Below, in pieces: positions 24,601 to 33,965 of a stretch of 64,000 nucleotides of DNA. This DNA is from Patiria pectinifera (taxonomy: Eukaryota; Echinodermata; Asteroidea; Valvatida; Asterinidae), in contig CM057144.1 in assembly GCA_029964075.1 (NCBI GenBank), forward strand, positions 11,741,281-11,805,280, read 5' to 3'. The number at the start of each line of letters is the position of its first letter. The stretch's first letter is position 1. Made by a program: the position numbers and the translations under genes. The notes beneath the pieces were generated by a model. The model was not told where the DNA came from and did not search any database. It saw nothing but the letters and a program-made list of their open reading frames with translations.

Positions 24601-27600
24601 TCGCGGACCAACAAACAAATCGACAAACAGCTGGCAATACTACTGACAAACAGACAGACACTTTAGAATGTGTGTGAAAGATAACCAAACATTGTCGCGG
24701 ACCAACAAACTAATGAAAAAACAGCTGACAATACTGCTGACAAGCAGAGTGTTTCAGAAAGATAGCAAAACAGTGTCGCAGACCAACAAACAAATCCATA
24801 AGCAGCTGAAAATACTGCTGACAAACAGACAGACACTTTAGAGTGTTTCAGAAAGATAGCAAAACAGTGTCGCGGACCAACAAACAAATGGACAAGCAGC
24901 TAACAATACTGCTGCAAACAGACAGACACTTTAGAGTGTTTCAGAAAGATAGCAAACAGTGTCGCGGACCAACAAACAGACAGACACTTTAGAGTGTTAC
25001 AGAAAGATAGCCAAACATTGTCGCGGACCAACAAAATAATGGACAAACAGCTGACAATACTGCTGACAAACAGACAGACACTCTAGAGTGTTACAGAAAG
25101 ATAGCAAAACAGCGTAGTGGATAAACAAACAAATGGACAAAAACAGACAATACTGCTGACAAACAGACAATTTATCCAGAGGGCCGGACAGTTTTCCCTG
25201 CTTACATATTTCTCCAAGTACAGCGTGCTGTTGTCCATCAGTGCTTTGACCATTCTCATCAGGTAGATGAGCAGCACCAAGTTGCTCTGCACAACGTTGA
25301 CTTTGACTCCCTCCGAGATGAAGGTGCTGAACCGAGGAAGCATCTGGTAGAGACCGGGGTCGCTGGTCAGACTGTTCAGGGCTTCCTGGAATAGACAAAG
25401 AGGAAACAAAACGGGAACGATATTAGGGCTGGTAATATTTTCTACAATTAAAGAAATTAGCATGGTGGGTCAAAATGCTGATCTTGAGCAATAGACCTTG
25501 ATCATGCTGCCACCATTTCAGTCATGTTCCCTGTATCCAATAACAGTACTGAATGATACTATTTTTTGTCCGAAAAGGAACCAGACTATTTCTTCTTCCA
25601 CCCTCGCTTTGGTTACGTTGGTTTGAATGGGAAAGAATCAAGATGGCCGCAACATTATAATGGTCTATGAAGGAGTGACTTCATAGGCAAGCACTCTTTC
25701 GTGAACACAGAGGCCGCTCTTTCGTATTGACGCTTGTGGGGATAAGGTTTTTTCGGTCGTGTTTAAATCTTCATTTTCTTCTGTGTTTAAATGAGTACAC
25801 ACACATTTCAAAAGAAAAAAACGGCGAGTATGAATGAGGGCGCAATTACACATGCAAGAATCTTGGGGTTTAGTTGAGTAAACAGATATGAAGTGAATTA
25901 CAGAAGAATAGTTTTGCCCACTTTTTTAAAGTTTCCCATGGGCTAAGCTACAGAGTCTCTACCCAAGTTTTGCAGCCTTTTTGATATGAAAACCACTTAC
26001 AGCTCGTCTGGTTTCTGACGACCCCACGCAGGCCTCTGTGATCTCCTTGTAGTACAACTGCTGCTCCTGTAGGGCAAACAGGACAAAAACACAGAAACAC
26101 AAACAGGTTTACGCAGTCCACTAAGACGGGAAACCGGTGGCGGAAAACAACAGTAGTAAAACAACATTCTTCCTTAAAATTGGTTACAACTTAGTGCAAC
26201 TTCTAGGTTTTTTAAAGTTTAAAGCTACAGTCCATCATTTGCAGCTATCCAAAAAGTAACTGTCGTAATTATTGTTGAAAAACATGCTTGGTCAGTCCTT
26301 CATTTAAAGAAAATCCAGGAGAGCTATAAATCGCTCTCCTCAAATATTTGAGGAGAGCAAATCGCTCTCCTTAAAATCTACGGATAAACAGTGGTAAAAC
26401 GACGGGTTACCATTGTTTTTGTTTTATTTTGACATAAGGATTTATTCAAGGGGCTGCGTTATTATTAGTTTTTGCATAATAACATATGCTCAAGTTGCAT
26501 TACTTTTTTTGTTTTTGTAACTGTAAGACAAGGTAAAATTTATTTTAAAAAACTAACTAAATTGAGATTAATAAAAGGTTTGACTACTGCTTAGGCTTTC
26601 ATTTTTTAATACAGTTGTCAGTTGGTTCATCACTTGATTATACTTGGAAAATAAAGCAACTGAATATTTGCTTTCAGATTCGTTAAAATTATATGAAAGT
26701 TTCAGCCTGAACTATTTCAATTGCTCTACGAAATCTATACAAAAATGGCCTCAAAATGACACAAACTTGCCTTAAGTTTTATCGAAAATATCTGCCACAA
26801 GCCGATAATCTTAAAATAATGGAAAATGCAGGTCAAGTATGCCATATACACAATGCTAGTCACGACGCAGAAACTGGCTAACAACGCCTGAACTTCGTGA
26901 CTAGTACAGCAGCGCTTGTGATGAACTGTGTGTGGTGGGCCGGCAATGAGACACGTTACGGTATAGGATTTCGTGAAACACGCTGCACGTACGCCTCACT
27001 TCACATACCAGTAAAACTTCCTCAAAATAAATTCATGAACACGGGAAATACATACACAGACAACAGAGATCAAGTTCTGTGAATAAGCTTGCAAAGATCG
27101 TCCTTCTCAGTCGTTGTTTTCTTGGCATTTTTACCATGTCTATTCTGTCCGGCCTGCACGCAAAACACTGTACGGCAGTGCATTGCACCGCGCGCGACTA
27201 TTACATTGACTGGTTACCGCATTTTCATCATGCCTTCATTGGGACTTAGTACGCGGCGCAGCGGGAACCAGTCATTGCTGCACTCGCACGTACGGGCCCA
27301 CGTGTTTTCATGCAGCTCTATGCGATATGCAGATTGTGCACGCACAGTATACAACCGCTGTACGTACACACACGATCTTTACAGTACGTACGAGCGCGAT
27401 GTTCGTTCATTTTTTAGCGATGTCCAGCGGCATATTAACGTGAGTTTGGGCATTATACCAACGAAAAATACGTGTAGCTTCAGACTTGAAATCCTTTGCG
27501 TTTTTATCACTTCTTATTTTTAAACTTCCCGTGTTTGACGAGCCCTCTTTTGGATTTCTGAGGAGCGCTATTTTTGGCGCTCCTTCGAGACAGTCGAGGA

Positions 27601-30600
27601 GCGCAGTAGGAGCGCCTGCGCGATCGCGCTCCTTAAAAATGAAGGACTGCTTGGTTGAAAGATTGTAAGGGGACTAAACTCCCTGTGAAATTATTCTTTC
27701 TGGCAAGTTATCAACGAAAGAAGGCCTTTCCAACGATGCTTCTTAAGACGCACCGTAGGAAATTTAAATTAGTAATTCGTTTTGTTATTCGGCGAAGCCC
27801 GCGCAAGCATTGGCACGACGCACACGCACGCGCGGTTGCTATAATTCGTCAGATCAGTGTGCGACATCGCGTAGCTGCAATCGGCTCAGTGAGAACGTGT
27901 CTCGGACGCTGAATTCAGGCCCAATTCAAAACATGATTCAGCAACTTTTGATTTGAAATCGAGATCCTAGAATGTTGTTTTTCTCGAAATATACAGCTAA
28001 AGCTGAGCTGAAACTTCATCATGTTAGTTGTTCAGCACCCTTCTTTAGATTTTGAGCACTTTTGTTGCTTCAAACGAACAAAATGCACAAATTACAAATG
28101 ATGGACTATACCTTTAACCCTAACTTACCAGAACCCATCAAAATCCACACCCCTGTTTTGGAGGATTTCAGCGGATTCAGAATACCTCCATATTGAAAAA
28201 GTTAGGGGATTTTGATGGATTTAGAACAGTAAGCCTAGTGGTACTACAGGATTTTGATGGATTCAGGATACCTCCATATTGAGCAGTTGGGGGACTTTGA
28301 TGGGTTCAGGATCTCAACAGAATTACTCCCGGCTAACTGGTGGATTCTGATGGACTCACTGGCCACCAACATTTTTGTTGCATGGCAAAATTGATGATTC
28401 GGGATACTTTCTAGTAAAAATACCCAAGGGGTTAGGGTTAAAACTAAAATACCAAGCCATCAACAAAATATTTAACTTGCCTCCAACTTCTCTTAAAAAA
28501 TAAAATTAGGTCTATAACCAATATGTGAGGAGATTCCTTACTAACAATCTGCTTACAATCTTCGCTCGTACCCCTCCCCCGCCCTGCAAACAGGACGCTG
28601 GGATACTCTGATGAATTCACACTCTTATTGGTTGGATTTTGCGTGACCAGTGACCTGCGCGTCATCAAGGTCATGACTCTGCAAGGTTTGAAACGGCCGT
28701 TAAGACTGATTCATTACTCTTTTATTCCAATAATGTAGGAAATTCTGTAAAACTTATCTGTGTTGTAAATTTACAATTCCCTTCACTTGCTCAGGCTCCG
28801 TTTCGAATCACGAACGGTCGGATTGCATTATGCGACGCTCAAAATGTTGTCCACATAGTTCGCAATGAAACAGAAATCACATCCGGTATAGAATGTGCGC
28901 ATTTCTATGGAAAGTTTTCGGGTAGCATTTGCGCACATTGTCTACCTGCGGTCTTGAACAGCTGCAGCCAAATGCTTTATACATAGGTCATAGGCCACTT
29001 CCTTCACAAGATTCTGTGAAGCTCAGCAGAATATCCCAGCATCCTGTTTGCAGGGCGGGGTACGAGTGAACTTATAATCTGCCTCACCAATTTTGGATAA
29101 AGTCTAGTTATCAGGAAAAACAAATCAATAACCACCGTAACGAAATCCGAGGATTTTCAAAGTCATTTGGATTTTTGTTCTGTATAAAATGGAGAGATAC
29201 TTACCACAGACAGCTCATGGGTGACCACAGGTTTGAGTTTAATAGCCTCAGCCACCAGGGCACCTTTCCCCTTGAGCCCCGGGGGTGCAGCCTTGCCCCC
29301 CTCCTCCCCGGGCTTGCCACCCGCTGCCCCCAGCTGGTCTTTAAAGGATGGCTTCTTGGGTACCAGCGTCTCGGTGGCTTCAGATTTCTGCTGACCTCGG
29401 CCCACTTTAAAAGAATACAAGGCCACAACAAGCGAAACAAATTTAACAATGGCTGTTTTCTACAATTCCTCACTGAAGAAAAAAAAATCCGACAATCCAC
29501 AATGGCACGTACTGTATCACATTTGCTGACTGAGATAATTTGATGTATGGACTTGAACCATAGAGCAATTTGACAAAACTATATAATTTTTCCCATTTTT
29601 TTTTTTTTTTTGCATGTATGTTGGTATATCACCTAAGTTGGAGGGAAAGATCGTTCAAGTTGGACCTATTCAATGAGCTTAATAATATGACCCTCCGATA
29701 TCCTCTTGGAAGAAAAAAATATGTATAAAAGATTGCTTGTGGAAAAAAATTCAAGATAGATAGAGGGCCTAAAAAAATATTTTACTGACCTGGTGGAGGG
29801 TTTTCCGGAATGGCAGGCTGGATGCCCTCAATGCTTAACCAATGAGCTGCAGAAGAAATGAGGAAAGAATTTCAGTTTAACCATAACTCCCCAGGCATTT
29901 TTGCTAGGATGCAACCTCAATCCTGCAAAATCCTCCAACTGCCACCATGTAAAAATTGCATACAGCCTCAATCTTGCAAAATCCTCCGTTATTTCTTGAA
30001 TGTGGTGCTTGGAGGAGTGACCCCTGCCACAATCCTGCAAAATCCTACAGCAATCACTGTCAATGTGTTGAGGCAGAGCCAGTGACATCCTGGAGCAGTG
30101 TGGAGGATTTCAAGTGCATGTATAATCTAGGCCGCAATTTATACATGGCTGAGCATTAACAACACAAGGTCCTGCCCCAAGACCTTGACACAGTGCATCC
30201 TCCAAAATCATCCCCACATTTTTGCCATATAACCTCAATCCTGCAAATTCCTCCATTTTGCAAATATTATTTTGGAGGATTTGGGAAGGTTAGGGTAATA
30301 ATAAAGTTCAACTCAAAATTCAATAAGAAAAAAAAATTGCGTTTCAATATTCACAATCTACAAACCTTTGAGGCTGACGTCCAGAGGAACTTTGGGCAAG
30401 GGCGTGCTGATGATATCCGATAACTCCACTTCTTTCTCCTCAATAAAATGTAACTCTCGACCGCCTCCGCTGGCAAATCGGAAGGGGATAAACTCGGGCG
30501 TGTTGAATCCATATAAAGGCTGAAAAAAAAAACCGAGCCATTTCTATCCGTTAACCTGAAATACCAGAATCCATCAAAATCCACACCCAGAATCCATCAA

Positions 30601-32449
30601 AATCCACACCATGTTATGGAGGATTTCGGCGGATTCAGGATACCTCCATATTGAAAAAGTTGGGGGATTTTGATGGATTCAGGACAGTAAGCCTAGCGGT
30701 ACTGCAGGATTTTGATGGATTCAGGATACCTCCATATTGAGCAGTTGGGGGACTTTTGATGGATGCAGGATCTCAACAGTGTAACTCCTTGGCAATAGTT
30801 TGGTGTGTACGAGGTATATGTACCACACTGATGGATTCTGATGGACTCACTGGTGGATTCTGATGGACTCAGGACACCAACATTATTTTTGTATAACAAA
30901 TTTGGTGAATTTTGGCGGATTCAGGACACTTTCTAGTAAAAGTGCTCAACTGGTTAGGGCTAAAAAGTTTTCAGCTGCCAAGATTTTGAAGGGCCATATA
31001 AGACGTGCAACAGGAAACATCACTGGAAAGTTTGAGCGATTTATAAACGTGTGGGTCGCCACGGAGAGCGGCACAGGGTCCATCTGTTATTTTGTAACAA
31101 TGTCAACATTTCAAATTATGCAACTCGTACCTCGACATTTTGAACCTTGAGTGCGTTGTCAAAGTCCGCCGTTGACAGTTTCTTTCTCTTGCTCTGTCTG
31201 GCAAACTTCCCCGACTCCTGTAGAATAAATGTAATCAATAAACCTTTCAAATCCCCATGTCATTTCAGGCCTTCGGAAAAGTTTTGAATACCCAACAAAG
31301 TGTAGGTGTGTTGGTACCCACGTAAGTTTGCTTCCAAACCGGAGTCAAAGAACAATCTCTTAGTATTTTCTTATTTTAACTGGGTAGCCCATTCAGCGGA
31401 ATCCACTGGTCTCCCATGGGGGCAAAAATTCCATACCCGATCACCACTTTTTTTCAATTAATTTTCTAGCGCCAAAAGTTACATCTTTTATGGTTATTCC
31501 CTCCACTTTCCCTCCTCTACTCTCACCCTCTCCTTTCCTTAATTTCTATTTATCAATCAGTCACTTACTTGATCGAGATTCGAACCTCGGACGCTTGCTT
31601 GATACACGAGAATCTTAACCGCTAGGCCGCGCACGATCGCTGTTGCAATGATCAATCTTTGGACGTATTTGAAGTATCCATTGAAATAAACTAAATATTC
31701 ATGAGAAAATAAATATTCATAATGACGTATTGCACTATCATTGGCCGGCTCATGCGACGTCATGGTTATCGATGTCATGCGTATAACGTACCGCTGTTCC
31801 AGACACTTCAATCAGTTTTGACCGGCTGCTTCAACTTGGTTCTGCACGACGTGTGCATCCAAAAATGTGCTCTAAAACACATTTTTACAAAAAAATTTTC
31901 GCATGTCTGTGTTTCCTGGATTCCTCTTGGTTGAAATCACAAGGTGAGGTGAAAATTTATTTGTTTGGCGGCAGGTAAGTGGTAATCGGGTATGGATTTT
32001 TTTCCCACATGGGGCCCAGTAAAGAGAAGACCTATGAGAAGAAATTACAGTTTTAGACGTTGGAGGAAACCCCAGAAGAATATTCTGGGGAAAAACCCAC
32101 GGAATCAGGCAGGGACTGAAAACCCAATCCACATATTGGCCCAAGCAGGCATCGAACCCAGGTCGCAGCGGTGGAATGCGAGGAAAGGACTGCTTCGCCA
32201 AGTCGCCAACCCGATTCCCCAAAATCAATTTTCCATAACGTACAGAGAGACAGTCCAGTACCCAGGCCCCATATGTGGGGATGATTTCTTTCTTACCTGA
32301 ATGAGATTCTTGAGTCTGAAGGAGACCTCCTCGGCCAGAATCAGAGCTGCTTCATCAGGGAGGTGAGACACACCGGTGGACTCGGCAATGACTTTGACTG
32401 ACTCCTGGGCCAGGCTGGCCTTTGGTTTCTTGTGAGGCTTGGCCGCCAT
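21661..32449 (-). CDS. TAF6: Transcription initiation factor TFIID subunit 6 (TAF6), 13 exons, 673 aa
   Basis: TAF6 is a histone-fold subunit of TFIID and SAGA that pairs with TAF9 in the nucleus. Exons: 32449-32297, 31217-31131, 30519-30366, 29846-29790, 29404-29205, 26066-26001, 25385-25206, 24509-24385, 23938-23806, 23076-22951, 22800-22615, 22372-22154, 21996-21661; all phases close. The histone fold is residues about 13-80 ([30 protein letters not shown]). A linker follows with [16 protein letters not shown] and [19 protein letters not shown]. The HEAT-type domain is about 218-460 ([50 protein letters not shown]). The C-terminal tail is Pro/Ser/Thr-rich with three psi-K-x-E motifs (K624, K631, K664). 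Its length matches human TAF6 (677). No TAF6 poly(A) signal was found in 20600-21660. Confidence 0.97.
23190..23768 (+). mobile_element. SINE family C split by a nested 250 bp module
   Basis: The 5' half (GTGCCTAAGGTGCTTGCCTC ... GTTGGTTCTCTCCTGTGCC ... CGGCTGTGCGCCGTGAG) and the 3' half (AAGGCGCCTTTACATGCC ... GCATCCTTCGGCATTTAAC) match the SINE at 13462-13805. Between them, about 23402-23652, lies unrelated sequence that recurs at 57119-57371. The element sits in a TAF6 intron. Confidence 0.75.
23402..23652 (+). mobile_element. Nested repeat module M (copy 1)
   Basis: It shares with 57119-57371 the blocks CGTGCGCCGAC, CCCTTTTACCTAGCAACGAC, GTTGACGCGCACCGTTCC, TTCGCGGCAAATGAATTGC and AAGATGGCGTCGGTCGGTC in the same order, with scattered substitutions. 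I do not recognise a family. It is GC-richer than its surroundings and reads open in one frame through much of its length in both copies. Confidence 0.7.
24540..25185. repeat. Minisatellite of about 85-95 bp units, roughly 7 copies
   Basis: Units are built from ACAAACAGACAGACACTTTA, GAGTGTTTCAGAAAGATAGC and AGTGTCGCGGACCAACAAAC with length variation. It lies in the TAF6 intron between the exons at 25206-25385 and 24385-24509, and its edge is within about 20 bp of the 25206 donor. Confidence 0.85.
25495..25680. mobile_element. Short MITE-like element, inverted copy of 56000-56172
   Basis: It contains ATAGACCTTGATCATGCTGC, CCACCATTTCAGTCATGTTC, GGAACCAGACTATT, CGCTTTGGTTACGTTG and ends AACATTATAATGGTCTAT. 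The reverse complement of the same series lies in the RhoGEF gene at about 56000-56172. The ends form a short imperfect inverted repeat (ATAGACC/GGTCTAT). Confidence 0.6.
26219..28117. mobile_element. TTAA-flanked element, family 3 (long copy, 1.9 kb)
   Basis: The left end is TTAA-AGCTACAGTCCATCATTTG at 26219; the right end, read inward, is TTAA-AGGTATAGTCCATCATTTG at 28117, so the termini are inverted repeats. Inside are GGAGAGC/GCTCTCC and GGAGCGC/GCGCTCC palindromic blocks near 26310-26375 and 27560-27640 and a CpG- and ACGT-rich core near 26880-27420. No transposase is recognisable. A 576 bp relative is at 58564-59139. It fills most of the TAF6 intron between exons 5 and 6. Confidence 0.6.
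28114..28441. mobile_element. TTAA-flanked MITE, family 1 (type b interior)
   Basis: It starts TTAA-CCCTAACTTACC and ends GGGGTTAGGG-TTAA. The interior is made of variants of GATTTTGATGGATTCAGG and ATACCTCCATATTGA. A related, more decayed copy is at 30551-30964. Its left TTAA is the same TTAA that closes the family 3 element at 26219-28117. Confidence 0.7.
28559..29071. mobile_element. Element with about 40 bp GC-rich terminal inverted repeats
   Basis: The left end contains CGCTCGTACCCC, CCGCCCTGCAAACAGGA and GCTGGGATA; the right end is the reverse (TATCCCAGCATCCTGTTTGC, GGGCGGGGTACGAG). The interior is not coding. A structurally similar, diverged element lies at about 46793-47050. Confidence 0.7.
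29877..30298. mobile_element. TTAA-flanked MITE, family 1 (type c interior)
   Basis: It begins TTAA-CCATAACTCCCC at 29877 and ends GGGAAGGTTAGGG near 30295 (right TTAA decayed). The interior repeats AATCCTGCAAAATCCTCC-type words. It starts only 30 bp upstream of the acceptor of the TAF6 exon at 29846-29790, within the likely branch-point region of that intron. Close copies are at 41759-42176 and, reversed, 42313-42708. Confidence 0.7.
30551..30964. mobile_element. TTAA-related MITE, family 1 (type b interior, decayed right end)
   Basis: It starts TTAA-CCTGAAATACCAG and ends TGGTTAGGGC followed by TAAA. The interior shares GGATTTTGATGGATTCAGG, ATACCTCCATATTGA and ATTCTGATGGACTC words with 28114-28441. 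It lies in TAF6 intron 2. Confidence 0.6.
31560..31645 (-). mobile_element. tRNA-derived SINE head
   Basis: The minus strand reads A box GCGCGGCCTAGCGGTTAAG and B box CGAGGTTCGAATCTCG. A complete acceptor stem is not formed, so I call it a SINE remnant and not a tRNA gene. Confidence 0.5.
31993..32222 (-). mobile_element. tRNA-headed SINE, family D (copy 1)
   Basis: On the minus strand the head GGCGACTTGGCGAAGCAGTC and B box CTGGGTTCGATGCCTGC are followed by GGATTGGGTTTTCAGTCCCT and CCCAGAATATTCTTCTGGGG. A plus-strand copy of the same family is at 51126-51420. It sits in TAF6 intron 1, about 75 bp from the first-exon donor. Confidence 0.75.
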
Positions 32450-32870
32450 ACTTGACTGTCTTGAATTTGTGTTAATAGAACAGGTTCAACAGGAATTCAA
32501 TTCATGACTTAAATTTAATAAATTAAAAAAAAAATACTTTTTCCTCTTAAGATATTATAAGAGTAAGACTCTTAAGTTTAGTCAAGGCTTAGGATTACAC
32601 TCTAGAAAATTTAATTTCAACTGGAGCTCGTTTAGAGTGCCCTCACTTTGGACAGGTTTTGTTGGTTACGTGACAAAAAAGTACACTTAGGCCAATCAAC
32701 ATTGATTTTTAGATTTTCATCACTCAAGATTGAAAAACAAATTGGTCGGGAGGGGAATATAAATTTCACTTCTTCACATTCAAAGTGAATTGAGGGGACA
32801 ACGTCAGATAAACCTAAAAGAAAGCACAACAAAAGCTGTACCACGAGTACTGTACAACAGGCACTCACTG

Positions 32871-33560
32871 AATGGTGCCTAGAGCGCTGTTGTATCAATA
32901 CCACATCGACTTGTCATGGCTCCCGACTATACGATGACGTATTGCATTAAAAAAGGTAAAGGGACGAACCTGTGTTCACAGGAACGGAGTGCCCATCTCT
33001 CTTTCATTTAGCGATTGGGCCAGACTCATATGCTGCTGTGGGGGGATCGCCACACCTCCTCCACGGCGAGTCTGTTACCTTCCCAGCATTGATTAATGCC
33101 GGTACCCATTTAACACCTGGGTTGAGAGGAGTAATTGAGGTGAAGCGCCTTACTCAAGGGCACAACACCCGTTGCATTATTTACATAATAAAAGACTGTA
33201 TGGTGCCTAGAGCGTTGTCGTATCAATTCCACATTGACTCGTCATGGTTCCCGACTATACGATGACGTATTGCATTATTAACATAATAAAAGACTGTATG
33301 GTGCCTAGAGCGTTGTCGTATCAATACCACATTGACTCGTCATGGTTCCCGACTACACGATGACCTATTGCATTATTAGCATAATAAAAGACTGTATGGT
33401 GCCTAGAGCGTTGTCATATCAATACCACATCGACTCGTCATGGTTCCCGACTATATGATGACATTATTGCATTAGCATAATAAATTCTGTATGGTGCCTA
33501 GAGCATTGTCGTATCAAATACCACATCGACTTGTCATGGTTCTCGACTATACGATGACGT
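32871..33560. repeat. 98 bp minisatellite, 5 copies, one junction interrupted by a SINE
   Basis: TGGTGCCTAGAGC begins units at 32873, 33201, 33299, 33397 and 33492, spacing 98, 98 and 95 for the last four. The first spacing is 328 because a family-B SINE inserted at 32950-33171. Each unit has CATCGACTCGTCATGG and GACTATACGATGACG words. Confidence 0.88.
32950..33171 (-). mobile_element. SINE family B inserted in the minisatellite
   Basis: It is flanked by an exact 8 bp duplication TTGCATTA at 32942-32949 and 33172-33179. It matches 6885-7192 without the tRNA head, so it is truncated at the 5' side of the SINE. Confidence 0.85.
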
Positions 33561-33965
33561 GTCGTATGCATTAGCACTATGAATTTGCGCGATGTGCTCC
33601 GTATGTTGTGCAAAATTTGTGCGTGCAAAACTGCAAATCAGTGCGACCGTGCTGGTGCCTGTAGATTTGGTGAGAAAATTGTCTGGAAAATACACTTTTT
33701 TTGAGAAAAAAACACACTGCGAGTTTCAGAATTTTTTTTTTTAAATATAAAAAAAAATCGGGGCGGGAGTGAAAATCGAGGCGGGCAGTGATGAAAACCT
33801 AAAAATCAATGTTGATTGGCCTTAAAGTTAATGCTAGATTCTTGCAAGTTGTAGTATAGTTTTAACACAAAATTTAATATCTGTGCAACTAGCACTGGCA
33901 CCATGAGGGCGCTCTCCAATCATGCCAGTCCCAGTTTCTGCATTGCTCCATTGGCATTGATGGGT

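Noticed and set aside
24540-25185. Regularly spaced repeats that could suggest a CRISPR array
   Set aside because: Units are about 90 bp, variable, with no unique spacers, inside a eukaryotic intron.
27089-27523. 144-codon open frame inside the family 3 TTAA element
   Set aside because: No transposase or other recognisable motif; kept only as a remark in the findings.
28426-28441. Telomere-like GTTAGGGTTAA
   Set aside because: It occurs once at each MITE end as part of the terminal inverted repeat, not as a TTAGGG array.
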